A program made the translations under genes and the position numbers. The notes under the pieces were generated by a model that did no database searches, was not told where the DNA came from, and saw only the letters and a program-made list of their open reading frames with translations. A DNA stretch of 64,000 nucleotides, taken from M3007 sp041741155. Its GTDB lineage: Bacteria; Bacteroidota; Bacteroidia; Chitinophagales; Saprospiraceae. Within the stretch, counting starts at the first letter, position 1, and each line of letters opens with the position of its first letter. The stretch is taken from contig JBGSKO010000188.1 of assembly GCA_041741155.1 (NCBI GenBank), positions 68,596 to 132,595 on the forward strand, written 5' to 3'. Of the stretch, positions 44,920 to 52,420 are shown one piece after another.

Positions 44920-45471
44920 ATGAACACAACACTATCTCCATCTCCCAACGGCGCTCCATTCCGCTACTCGCCCGAAGCCTTGGCCGAGGTGCTGGCACTG
45001 ACGAAGAAATACCCCGAAGGTCGGGGCAAGAGCGCGATCATCCGTGCCCTGCACATTGCCCAGGAGGAAAACCACGGCTGGCTGAATATTGCTGCCATGG
45101 ACCATGTGGCCGAAGTGCTCGGTATCACCCCGATTGAGGTGTACGAAGTAGCCACGTTTTATTCCATGTACAACCTGGAGCCGGTTGGAAAATACGTCCT
45201 TGAATTTTGCCACACCGGCCCCTGCGCTATTGAGGGCGCCGAACGGCTCATCGCGTACACCCAACAAAAACTCGGCATCCGCACCGGCCAAACGACACCC
45301 GACGGGCTGTTCACCCTCAAAGAAGTGGAATGCCTCGGCGCTTGCGGCTACGCCCCCATGATGCAGGTCGGCGAGTTCTACCACGAGCACCTGAACGAAG
45401 AAAAAATGGACCAATTCATCGAAGACTGCAAAGCAGGAAAGGTGAACAAAGGCACCTGGAAAATGCATTGA
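44920..45471 (+). CDS. nuoE: NADH-quinone oxidoreductase subunit E
   Basis: The 24-kDa subunit with the N1a 2Fe-2S cluster, part of the NADH-oxidising module with NuoF. 183 residues, thioredoxin-like fold. The four cluster cysteines are in CHTGPC and ECLGACGYAPMM. ATFYSMYNLEPVGKY is also typical. It starts immediately after the Uma2 stop and is followed by the largest repeat array in the window. Confidence 0.95.
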   Translation: MNTTLSPSPNGAPFRYSPEALAEVLALTKKYPEGRGKSAIIRALHIAQEENHGWLNIAAMDHVAEVLGITPIEVYEVATFYSMYNLEPVGKYVLEFCHTGPCAIEGAERLIAYTQQKLGIRTGQTTPDGLFTLKEVECLGACGYAPMMQVGEFYHEHLNEEKMDQFIEDCKAGKVNKGTWKMH

Positions 45472-45472
45472 T

Positions 45473-45690
45473 GGTTGGAAGGTTTCTGGTTAGAAGGTTG
45501 GAAGGTTAGAAGGTTTCGAGTTAACCACCCCTCCAATCAGAAACCCTCTAACCTTCCAACCAGAAACTTTCTAACCAGAAACCTTCCAACCAGAAACCCT
45601 CCAACCAGAAACCTTCCAACCAGAAACCCTCCAACCAGAAACTTTCTAACCAGAAACCTTCTAACCAGAAACCTTCTAACCTCCTTAACC
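45473..45690. repeat. Largest array of the 15-nt repeat family, after nuoE
   Basis: The left arm (45473-45518, TCTGGTTAGAAGGTT units) is followed by about nine units of AACCWTCYAACCAGA in the opposite sense (45533-45690). The unit is 15 nt, so the array is open in the DUF2750 frame and would encode NLPTR/NPPTR/NFLTR pentapeptides. There are no unique spacers, so it is not a CRISPR array. Confidence 0.92.
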
Positions 45691-45705
45691 AGCAACCTGA
45701 CAAAC

Positions 45706-46101
45706 ATGCTGACACAACAACAGATTGAAGAAATCCTGGCGAAAAAGCCGGAAGCCCGTTACAAGTATTTTATCCGCACCGCAACGGCCGAAGAAGAGGT
45801 CTGGGGACTCGTGGATGGCGAAGAGGGCTGGCTCCTGCTGGAAGACGACGAAGATGATACGGATGTGTTCACCGTATTTCCGAAAGCTGAATTCGCGGAG
45901 ATTTTTAAGGAAAAAGGCGGCTTTGAAGAGTTCAACGTAGAAGTGCTCGACCTGGCAGAATTCCTGGAATGGCTCAGCGACTTTGAAGAGGACAAGATGA
46001 AAGTGGCGGTATTCCCCACGCCCGATTTTCAGAGCGCGGTGATGACCCCGGCACAATTGCGGACCGATTTCCAAATCGAGTTTGACAAGGAACAAGAATA
46101 A
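45706..46101 (+). CDS. DUF2750-like acidic protein
   Basis: A 131-residue, strongly acidic protein matching the DUF2750 pattern: KYFIRTATAEEEVWGLVDGE, EGWLLLEDDEDDTDVFTVFP, then FLEWLSDFEEDKMKVAVFPT and a C-terminal TPAQLRTDF. The function is unknown. The frame is open through the upstream repeat array back to 45475. The ATG at 45706 is chosen because it opens the domain and follows the array by 15 nt, as at atpC and nuoC. It lies between nuoE and nuoF, where complex I operons normally have nothing. Confidence 0.75.
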   Translation: MLTQQQIEEILAKKPEARYKYFIRTATAEEEVWGLVDGEEGWLLLEDDEDDTDVFTVFPKAEFAEIFKEKGGFEEFNVEVLDLAEFLEWLSDFEEDKMKVAVFPTPDFQSAVMTPAQLRTDFQIEFDKEQE

Positions 46102-46107
46102 GTTTGA

Positions 46108-46171
46108 ACCGCAGAGACGCAGAGACGCAGAGTTGTTTTTTAAAAACTCCGCGACTCCGCGTCTCTGCGGT
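46108..46171. repeat. 27-bp inverted repeat hairpin upstream of nuoF
   Basis: The left arm (46108-46134, GCAGAGACGCAGAGACGCAG) and right arm (46145-46171) pair with three mismatches (all potential G-U or single changes). It stops 13 nt before the nuoF ATG. It contains a 9-nt GAGACGCAG tandem unit. Confidence 0.85.
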
Positions 46172-46184
46172 GAAAAAAGATAAC

Positions 46185-47525
46185 ATGTCCAGAAAATTAC
46201 TACTCGAACACGCCCACATCCCGGGCATTCATACCTACGAGGTCTATCGCCAACAAGGGGGCTATCGCTCTGTAGAAAAAGCGCTCAAGACTATGTCGCC
46301 CGAGGCGGTGCTGGAAGAAGTGAAAAAATCCGGCCTGCGCGGACGCGGCGGTGCGGGCTTCCCCACCGGCATGAAATGGTCGTTTCTGGCCAAGCCGGAG
46401 GGTGTGCCGCGTTACCTCCTTTGCAACGCCGATGAGTCGGAACCCGGCACATTCAAGGACCGCTTCCTGATGGAGAAAATCCCCCACTTGCTTATCGAGG
46501 GCATGATTTCGTCGTCGTTTGCGCTGGGCGCCAACACCGCGTACATCTATATCCGCGGTGAATACTCCTGGATTGTGTTTATCCTGGAAAAAGCCATCGC
46601 CGAGGCGTATGCTGCGGGTTGGCTGGGCAAAAACATTCTCGGCTCGGGCTTCGATCTGGATTTGTACGTCAACCCCGGCGCGGGCGCGTACATCTGCGGC
46701 GAAGAGACTGCGCTGATCGAAAGCCTGGAGGGCAAACGCGGCAACCCGCGCATCAAGCCGCCCTTCCCTGCAGTGAAGGGTCTGTGGCAATGCCCGACGG
46801 TGGTAAATAACGTGGAAACCCTCGCCGCCGTAGTGCCGATCCTGAACGACGGCGGCGACGAGTACGCCAAAATCGGTATCGGGAAAAGTACCGGCACCAA
46901 ACTCATGTCGGCCGGCGGCAACATCAACAAACCCGGCGTGTACGAAATAGAAATGGGTCTCCCGATGGAGGAATTCATCTACTCCGATGCGTGGTGCGGC
47001 GGCATCAAACGCGGCAAACGCCTCAAGGCCTGCGTGCCCGGCGGCTCGTCGGTGCCCATCCTGCCGCATTTTTTGGTCACCAAAACAGCAGCGGGTAACG
47101 ACCGCTTGCTGACCTACGAAAGCTTAGCCGACGGCGGTTTCGAAACCGGCTCCATGCTCGGCTCCGGCGGTTTTATCGTGTACGACGAAGACCAGTGCAT
47201 CGTGCGCAACACCTGGAATTTCACCCGTTTTTACCACCACGAGTCCTGTGGCCAGTGTTCGCCCTGCCGCGAGGGCACCGGCTGGATGGAAAAAGTGCTC
47301 TGGCGTCTCGAAAACGGCCAGGGCAAAATGAGCGACATGGACCTGCTGGTGGACGTGGCCAAAAAGATCGAAGGCAACACCATTTGTCCGCTCGGCGATG
47401 CGGCGGCCTGGCCCGTGGCCTCGGCTATCCGGCATTTCCGGGAGGAGTTTGAGTGGCATGTGACGGAGCGGGAGGCGTGTATGCAGGGGAATTATGGGCT
47501 GGTAAGAGAGAAGATGGCGGTGTGA
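46185..47525 (+). CDS. nuoF: NADH-quinone oxidoreductase subunit F
   Basis: NADH-binding FMN subunit with the N3 4Fe-4S cluster, 446 residues. NADH/FMN-binding motifs GLRGRGGAGFPTGMKW and CNADESEPGTFKDR, the GAGAYICGEETALIESLEG segment, and cluster cysteines in ESCGQCSPCREGT and NTICPLGDAAAW. ATG 46185 begins MSRKLLLEHAHIPG; the frame is open back to 46104 through the hairpin. Confidence 0.96.
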   Translation: MSRKLLLEHAHIPGIHTYEVYRQQGGYRSVEKALKTMSPEAVLEEVKKSGLRGRGGAGFPTGMKWSFLAKPEGVPRYLLCNADESEPGTFKDRFLMEKIPHLLIEGMISSSFALGANTAYIYIRGEYSWIVFILEKAIAEAYAAGWLGKNILGSGFDLDLYVNPGAGAYICGEETALIESLEGKRGNPRIKPPFPAVKGLWQCPTVVNNVETLAAVVPILNDGGDEYAKIGIGKSTGTKLMSAGGNINKPGVYEIEMGLPMEEFIYSDAWCGGIKRGKRLKACVPGGSSVPILPHFLVTKTAAGNDRLLTYESLADGGFETGSMLGSGGFIVYDEDQCIVRNTWNFTRFYHHESCGQCSPCREGTGWMEKVLWRLENGQGKMSDMDLLVDVAKKIEGNTICPLGDAAAWPVASAIRHFREEFEWHVTEREACMQGNYGLVREKMAV

Positions 47526-47560
47526 ACAAATCTCTATTCTTCAATCAAATTAGGTTAAGC

Positions 47561-47977
47561 ATGGCAAAATGGATATTTCTGGCCCTAATTTGTTTGGCAT
47601 CTTGCAAAACGCTTGATCCGCATAACAGTATGGTACAAAAACACACGGAAAAAGCCACTGTTTTTTTAATAAAACTACCTCCGTCATATCAAAATGACGC
47701 GTGGTTCGACGGAGGGAATATTGAGATAAGCAAACCCAAAAGAGGGAGGGTTGTTTTGCAGTTTGAAGCATCTGGAACTGTAAATCAAGCATCAGTTTTG
47801 TCGCCCAACTGGGAAGTAGAAAACCCATCTAAAATTGAAGATTATTCTGAAGTCAAGGAAGTATTTTTTAATACTCAATATGCAAGTTCAATTGATGTGA
47901 CGGAGTTAAGGGGAACTTATTTGATCCTCTATGGTTCCTGCAATATCGCAGGGTCTTACAAACTAATACTAAAATGA
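47561..47977 (+). CDS. Small lipoprotein of unknown function
   Basis: A 138-residue protein with a lipoprotein signal (MAKWIFLALICLASCKTLD, Cys at 15). The rest is a compact beta-rich domain I do not recognise (SKPKRGRVVLQFEASGTV, TELRGTYLILYGSCN), with one further cysteine. It is AT-rich relative to the nuo genes. It lies 35 nt after nuoF and upstream of the VapBC-like pair. Confidence 0.6.
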   Translation: MAKWIFLALICLASCKTLDPHNSMVQKHTEKATVFLIKLPPSYQNDAWFDGGNIEISKPKRGRVVLQFEASGTVNQASVLSPNWEVENPSKIEDYSEVKEVFFNTQYASSIDVTELRGTYLILYGSCNIAGSYKLILK

Positions 47978-48024
47978 CCATCAAGACCTCGGTCTGTGTT
48001 GTTGGTTAAAATAAAACGTACGCT

Positions 48025-48237
48025 ATGACAGAACAACTCATTCTCCGTGAACTGCACAGCCTGCCTGAGTCGCTCAAGTTGGAAGTACTCCACTTTGTGC
48101 AATTTCTGAAACAAGAAAAAACCAAAGAGGTGAAACCTACGCGTCCGAAACGTAAAGCCGGCAGCGCAGAAGGCAAATATGTCCTTGCGCCCGATTTCGA
48201 CGCACCGCTGGAAGATTTTAAAGAATACATGCAATGA
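48025..48237 (+). CDS. DUF2281-type antitoxin (VapB-like)
   Basis: A 70-residue protein: N-terminal helix pair LRELHSLPESLKLEVLHFVQFLKQ, a basic linker (RPKRKAGSAEGKY), and an acidic C-terminal tail (DAPLEDFKEYMQ) that would fill the toxin's active groove. Proteins of this form are the standard partner of VapC-type PIN toxins in Bacteroidota and cyanobacteria. It overlaps the toxin start by 4 nt. Confidence 0.8.
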   Translation: MTEQLILRELHSLPESLKLEVLHFVQFLKQEKTKEVKPTRPKRKAGSAEGKYVLAPDFDAPLEDFKEYMQ

Positions 48238-48629
48238 ACTACCTGCTGGATACGCACACATTCTTGTGGTTTGTCTCCAATTCACCCATTTTGAGCCAAT
48301 CAGCACGGCAATTGATGGAGGACGGAGCCTCCAATCTTTTTTTGAGCATTGCCAGTATTTGGGAAATCGGAATCAAAAACTCCTTGGGCAAATTAGAAGT
48401 GAGAGGTGGCTTCGATACGATACCGAACGACTTGAAAGCAAACGACATTGAGATAATGTTCATCGAATTTAACCACGCCTCGATTATCAACAAACTCCCA
48501 TTTCATCACCGCGATCCTTTCGACCGCATGATAATCGCTCAAGCCATTGCTGAAAACATGGACATAATCGGTGTGGACAAAAATTTTGACGACTACCTGA
48601 TTGACAAACCGATCAAACGAATTTGGTAA
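48234..48629 (+). CDS. VapC-type PIN-domain toxin
   Basis: A 131-residue PIN RNase. Acidic ligands: YLLDTHTFLWFV (Asp 6), the Glu in SIWEIGIKNSLGKL, and DPFDRMIIAQAI and GVDKNFDDY near the end. This is the complete set, so it should be active and cut RNA (often tRNA or rRNA) when freed from its antitoxin. Its start overlaps the antitoxin stop by 4 nt (ATGA-type), and its stop directly abuts the truncated nucleotidyltransferase frame. Confidence 0.88.
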   Translation: MNYLLDTHTFLWFVSNSPILSQSARQLMEDGASNLFLSIASIWEIGIKNSLGKLEVRGGFDTIPNDLKANDIEIMFIEFNHASIINKLPFHHRDPFDRMIIAQAIAENMDIIGVDKNFDDYLIDKPIKRIW

Positions 48630-48770
48630 ATGACCACCCACATCCAAACCCAACTCACCCAACTTGCCCGCGCACACGACATCAAAATCCTGTACGCGGT
48701 GGAGAGCGGCAGCCGGGCGTGGGGCTTTGCCTCCGCGAACAGCGGGACAATCATAAAATTTAAACCATGA
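48630..48770 (+). pseudogene. Truncated RlaP-type nucleotidyltransferase remnant
   Basis: A 46-codon frame matching only the N-terminus of the RlaP/PF10127-type nucleotidyltransferases: LARAHDIKILYAVESGSRAWGFAS. The sequence after that motif (ANSGTIIKFKP) is unrelated to the family, which would continue with the SDYDVRF catalytic aspartates. The catalytic part is lost. It ends with an ATGA overlap into the MntA-like gene, so it may now serve only as a coupling leader. Confidence 0.65.
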
Positions 48771-49057
48771 CCCTCACCGACATCAAAAACACCCTCACCA
48801 CCCTCAAACCCGAACTGCACGAGCGCTTCGGCGTCTCGGAAATCGGCGTGTTCGGCTCCTGGGTGCGGGGCGAGCAGAAGGAAACGAGCGACATTGACGT
48901 ACTGGTGGATTTTGACCGGGCGGTTGGGCTATTTGAAATCATGGAATTGCAAGATTATCTGGAGGAAATGTTCAAATGCAAAGTTGACATCGCTCCACGG
49001 GACAGCCTTCGCAAATACATCGGTCGTCAAATTTTATCCGAAGTTCAATACCTATGA
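48767..49057 (+). CDS. mntA: MntA-like nucleotidyltransferase antitoxin
   Basis: A 96-residue minimal nucleotidyltransferase. Signature GVFGSWVRGEQKETSDIDVLVDF: the GS of the nucleotide-binding loop and the two catalytic Asp. In MntA-HepT systems it adenylylates a Tyr of HepT and so neutralises the RNase. It overlaps HepT by 4 nt, the standard arrangement. Confidence 0.88.
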   Translation: MTLTDIKNTLTTLKPELHERFGVSEIGVFGSWVRGEQKETSDIDVLVDFDRAVGLFEIMELQDYLEEMFKCKVDIAPRDSLRKYIGRQILSEVQYL

Positions 49058-49407
49058 AAAACGATTTCAGGGACTTTTTGACCGATATTCTTGGCTATTC
49101 CGAAAACGCCAGAAACCTGGTCATTACGCACAAAATGAGCGAATTGGCAGAAAAGTATTCGCCAAGCGGTATGGCTTTGGAGCGCAGTCTTGAAATCATT
49201 GGAGAAGCCGTAAAGCAGATACCGCAAAAAATTCGCGATCAATACCCGGAAATTCCCTGGAAACAAGTAGCCGGCCTCCGTGATGTGCTCATACACCGAT
49301 ACTGGAGCGCACAAATGGCTCGCTTGGTTGATATTGCCGAAAACTACTTACCCGATTTGGAGCGAGTTGTCAAACAAATTTTAGAAGACCACAATCTGGA
49401 AGAATAA
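49054..49407 (+). CDS. hepT: HepT-like HEPN ribonuclease toxin
   Basis: A 117-residue all-helical HEPN protein. The catalytic motif R-X4-H followed by X-Tyr is visible in LRDVLIHRYWS, where the Tyr is the site modified by MntA. ALERSLEIIGEAVKQIPQ is also typical. This is a complete type VII toxin-antitoxin pair with the gene before it. The stop codon lies 1 nt before the nuoG ATG. Confidence 0.9.
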   Translation: MKNDFRDFLTDILGYSENARNLVITHKMSELAEKYSPSGMALERSLEIIGEAVKQIPQKIRDQYPEIPWKQVAGLRDVLIHRYWSAQMARLVDIAENYLPDLERVVKQILEDHNLEE

Positions 49408-49408
49408 T

Positions 49409-50341
49409 ATGCCCAAAGTAAAAATAGACGGTTTCGAAATCGAAGTGCCCGAGGGCACCACCATCCTGAACGCGGCGCGCCAGATCGGCGGCGATATCGT
49501 GCCGCCGGCCATGTGCTACTACTCTACCCTGAAAGGCTCCGGCGGCAAGTGCCGCACCTGCCTCGTGAAGGTCGTCAAAGGCTCGGAAAAGGATCCGCGA
49601 CCCATGCCCAAACTCGTGGCCTCCTGCCAGCAAACCATCATGGACGGTATGGAAGTGGCCAATATCAGCAGCGACGAGGTGCTCAACGCCCGCCGGGGTG
49701 TGGTCGAACTCCTGCTCATCAACCACCCGCTCGACTGCCCCATTTGCGACCAGGCCGGCGAATGTCACCTCCAGGACCTGTCCTACGAGCACGGCCTGGC
49801 TGATACCCGCTACGAATTCGAGCGCCGCACGTTCGAGAAAATTGATATCGGCCCCTACATCAAACTTCACATGACCCGCTGCATCCTGTGCTACCGATGT
49901 GTACACGTTGCCAACCAGCTGACCGAAAACCGCGTGCACGGCGTCGTTTATCGCGGCGACCACGCCGAGATCAGCACGTACATCGAAAAAGCAATAGACA
50001 ATGACTTCTCGGGCAACGTCATTGACGTGTGCCCTGTGGGCGCCCTCACCGACCGCACCTTCCGATTCAAAAGCCGCGTGTGGTTCCTCAACCCGATGGA
50101 TGCCCACCGCGACTGCGACAAATGCTCCGGCAAAGCCGTGGCCTGGATGTATGGCGGCGAAATTTACCGCGTCACTGCCCGCAAAGACCGATACGGCGAG
50201 GTACAGGATTTCATCTGCAACACCTGCCGTTTTGAAAAAAAGAACACTGCCGACTGGAACATCGAAGGCCCACGGGAAATTGACCGCCATTCCGTTATTT
50301 CCCAAAACCACTACGACAACCAAGCCGCAACGGTGCTGTAA
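49409..50341 (+). CDS. nuoG: NADH-quinone oxidoreductase subunit G, short form
   Basis: The 75-kDa-type Fe-S subunit reduced to 310 residues (E. coli NuoG is about 900). The 2Fe-2S ferredoxin domain is near 1-80 (MCYYSTLKGSGGKCRTC), the His-Cys cluster region HPLDCPICDQAGECHLQDL follows, then a 4Fe-4S site (RCILCYRCVHVA, VIDVCPVGALTD). The C-terminal molybdopterin-like domain is missing apart from its first Cys-rich segment (DCDKCSGKA, CNTCRFE). Short NuoG occurs widely in Bacteroidota, so this is probably native and not a truncation. It starts 1 nt after HepT. Confidence 0.93.
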   Translation: MPKVKIDGFEIEVPEGTTILNAARQIGGDIVPPAMCYYSTLKGSGGKCRTCLVKVVKGSEKDPRPMPKLVASCQQTIMDGMEVANISSDEVLNARRGVVELLLINHPLDCPICDQAGECHLQDLSYEHGLADTRYEFERRTFEKIDIGPYIKLHMTRCILCYRCVHVANQLTENRVHGVVYRGDHAEISTYIEKAIDNDFSGNVIDVCPVGALTDRTFRFKSRVWFLNPMDAHRDCDKCSGKAVAWMYGGEIYRVTARKDRYGEVQDFICNTCRFEKKNTADWNIEGPREIDRHSVISQNHYDNQAATVL

Positions 50342-50362
50342 AACGGCTTGCATCGAAACCCG

Positions 50363-50370
50363 TACTTTTG
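50363..50370 (+). promoter_or_regulatory. -7 box inside the nuo operon, ahead of a Uma2-like gene
   Basis: TACTTTTG lies 15 nt before the ATG at 50386. A transcript started here would have a leader of only about 10 nt and would run on into nuoH. Confidence 0.6.
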
Positions 50371-50385
50371 CACAAAAAAACAACC

Positions 50386-51012
50386 ATGACCGCACTACAA
50401 GCAGCCGAGAAAGCCCGCCCTACCCGCAAGCGCAAGGTGCCGGAGTACCTCGTCAAAGAAGAGATTGACGGAAAAAAATTCTATTACCCGGGCTACAAAC
50501 ACGTCGTGAGCGGTAAAAAAAACCTGGAAGATATTATGGGATCAAGTGGACTCCAATCATTCCTCATTGAGTACTTTACTTATCATGTGCTCAGCAAACT
50601 CAACCTGAAAAAATACCGTGTGTTCCTGGGCGAAACCGGTAACCACCTCGGCTACCGAAACAACCTCTCGCTCGATATCGCCATTTTTGACCGCAAGGTG
50701 CTCACCCCCGAAAAGGTGACCGATAAATATGTGGATGTGCCCGCCTATTGCGTCATCGAGATTGACGTACAAGCTGAATGGGAAGCAGGTGACATGAGCG
50801 ACGTGGAGTTTATTGGACTGAAAACCAACAAGCTGTTCGAGTTCGGCACCCAAAAACTAATCTGGGTACTCTCTAAAAGCAAAAAAATAATCGTTGCCGA
50901 ACCCAACAAACACTGGTCTATTATTGACTGGAACGAAGATATCGAACTCATCGAAAACATCACTTTCAACGTCGGCAAACACTTAGCCGAGGAAGGAATC
51001 ACACTGGATTAG
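50386..51012 (+). CDS. Uma2-like nuclease, second copy type
   Basis: A 208-residue protein with a looser Uma2/PD-(D/E)XK pattern: NLSLDIAIFDRK (Asp), then VPAYCVIEIDVQAEW (Glu), GLKTNKLFEFGTQKLIWVLSKSKKI (Lys and the family helix). It is not a close copy of the Uma2 protein at 44323. A TTG at 50368 could extend the frame, but it overlaps the -7 box, so ATG 50386 is preferred. It lies between nuoG and nuoH; nuoH follows after a repeat hairpin. The function is unproven. Confidence 0.75.
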   Translation: MTALQAAEKARPTRKRKVPEYLVKEEIDGKKFYYPGYKHVVSGKKNLEDIMGSSGLQSFLIEYFTYHVLSKLNLKKYRVFLGETGNHLGYRNNLSLDIAIFDRKVLTPEKVTDKYVDVPAYCVIEIDVQAEWEAGDMSDVEFIGLKTNKLFEFGTQKLIWVLSKSKKIIVAEPNKHWSIIDWNEDIELIENITFNVGKHLAEEGITLD

Positions 51013-51013
51013 C

Positions 51014-51157
51014 TTGATTGATTCGATTATTTCAATTGATTCGATTATTTCGATTGCTGTACGTGATGTCTTCCGTTACCTAATCGAATCAATCAAAATA
51101 ATCTAAACAATTGAAATAATCGAATCAATCGAAATAATCGAATCAATCGAAATAATG
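51014..51157. repeat. 18-nt repeat hairpin fused to the nuoH start
   Basis: The left arm (51017-51056) is built from CGATTGATTCGATTATTT units and the right arm (51082-51155) from the complement TCGAATCAATCGAAATAA. The loop is about 25 nt. The last unit ends ...GAAATAATG, so the nuoH start codon is part of the repeat. The unrelated 15-nt family is absent here. Confidence 0.9.
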
Positions 51158-52183
51158 CTTATACTTTTTACCCTTTCCCTGCTACTCGAAAAAATGCTGC
51201 TGGTGCTCGTGCTGTTCGTCATCACGCTGACGGTAGCGGCATACGCCACCTTTGGCGAGCGTAAAGTGGCTGCCGCCATGCAGGACCGCGTCGGGCCGGA
51301 CCGCGCCGGGCCATTCGGCCTGCTACAACCCGTAGCCGACGGCATCAAGTTTTTTACCAAGGAAGACTTTATGCCCAATTCCGCCGAGCGCTGGCTATAC
51401 ATTCTGGCGCCGGGTGCCTTCATGTTTGTGGCCTGTATGACCAGCGCAGTCATTCCCTGGGGTACCGAACTGACCTTGTTTGGCCGGCCCATCGCCCTGC
51501 AAGTGACCGACCTGAATATCGGAATCCTCTACATCATGGGTTTCACCTCCCTCGGGGTGTACGGTATCATGATCGGCGGTTGGGCATCCAACAACAAATA
51601 CGCTCTGTACGGCGCCATCCGGGCATCCGCGCAAATGATTTCGTACGAACTGGCTATGGGCCTGGCCCTTATCGCTGTGGTGATGCTGACCGGTACGCTC
51701 AGCCTCAAGGAAATGGCCGAGCAACAGGCCGGCCTGAACTGGAATGTGTGGTACCAACCCCTCGGCTTTCTGATCTTTTTTATCTGCGCACTGGCGGAGT
51801 GCAACCGAGCCCCGTTTGACATGGCCGAGTGCGAGACCGAATTGATCGGCGGTTACCACACCGAGTACAGTTCCATGAAACTGGGGCTTTTCCTGTTTGC
51901 GGAGTACATCAACATGTTCGTCGCCTGTGCGGTCATTGCCACGGTCTACTTCGGTGGGTACAATTTCCCCGGTATTGACCCCGGCTGGCTTGGCGGACTC
52001 ATGGGCCCCATCGTGATGTTCGCGAAGACCTTTTTCTTCATCTTTGTGTTCATGTGGATTCGCTGGACGCTCCCTCGTTTTCGTTACGACCAGCTCATGC
52101 GCCTCGGCTGGAAAACCCTCGTGCCGCTGGCTATTGTGAATATGCTGCTGACCGGGGGCGGAGTGCTGTGGCTGGGGAAGTAG
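51155..52183 (+). CDS. nuoH: NADH-quinone oxidoreductase subunit H
   Basis: Quinone-module membrane subunit, 342 residues, about eight or nine transmembrane helices. Signature TFGERKVAAAMQDRVGPDRAGP (first matrix loop, ND1 signature 1) and AECNRAPFDMAECETELIGGYHTEYS (acidic loop near the quinone tunnel), plus RFRYDQLMRLGWKTLVP. The start is placed at the ATG in the repeat; an ATG 13 codons later (MLLVLVLFV) is possible but shortens the first helix. Confidence 0.95.
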   Translation: MLILFTLSLLLEKMLLVLVLFVITLTVAAYATFGERKVAAAMQDRVGPDRAGPFGLLQPVADGIKFFTKEDFMPNSAERWLYILAPGAFMFVACMTSAVIPWGTELTLFGRPIALQVTDLNIGILYIMGFTSLGVYGIMIGGWASNNKYALYGAIRASAQMISYELAMGLALIAVVMLTGTLSLKEMAEQQAGLNWNVWYQPLGFLIFFICALAECNRAPFDMAECETELIGGYHTEYSSMKLGLFLFAEYINMFVACAVIATVYFGGYNFPGIDPGWLGGLMGPIVMFAKTFFFIFVFMWIRWTLPRFRYDQLMRLGWKTLVPLAIVNMLLTGGGVLWLGK

Positions 52184-52192
52184 CCCTCATCG

Positions 52193-52200
52193 TATTTTTG
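52193..52200 (+). promoter_or_regulatory. -7 box of the Doc toxin-antitoxin pair
   Basis: TATTTTTG lies 22 nt before the antitoxin ATG at 52223. Together with the box at 50363 it suggests that inserted cassettes brought internal promoters into the operon. Confidence 0.5.
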
Positions 52201-52222
52201 CGCACTTTTAAATTGAAAAAAA

Positions 52223-52420
52223 ATGAGTTCGATAACATTTGAAATTGATGACAAGAAAAAAATGCTTTTGGAAGACACTGCCAAAAGCCTTAATATCTCG
52301 GTGGACGAACTGATGAACGAGGCGCTTGATAACTACATTAAGGAAAAAGAAGAGCGGTTTCAAGCCGCACGTACTTATGTGAGAAAACGTTACCGCGAAC
52401 TCTACAAGCGCCTGGCATGA
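52223..52420 (+). CDS. Ribbon-helix-helix-type antitoxin
   Basis: A 65-residue protein with a short N-terminal strand (SITFEIDDKKKMLLED), two helices (AKSLNISVDELMNEALDNYI) and a charged C-terminal helix (KEKEERFQAARTYVRKRY). This is the size and shape of an RHH DNA-binding antitoxin that would also autoregulate the pair. It overlaps the Doc gene by 4 nt. Confidence 0.75.
   Translation: MSSITFEIDDKKKMLLEDTAKSLNISVDELMNEALDNYIKEKEERFQAARTYVRKRYRELYKRLA

Noticed and set aside
45533..45690. CRISPR array
   Set aside because: Repeat units are contiguous 15-nt variants without unique spacers, and no cas genes are present.
49409..50341. NuoG as a truncated pseudogene
   Set aside because: All N-terminal Fe-S motifs are intact, and short NuoG is common in Bacteroidota, so a native short form is the better reading.
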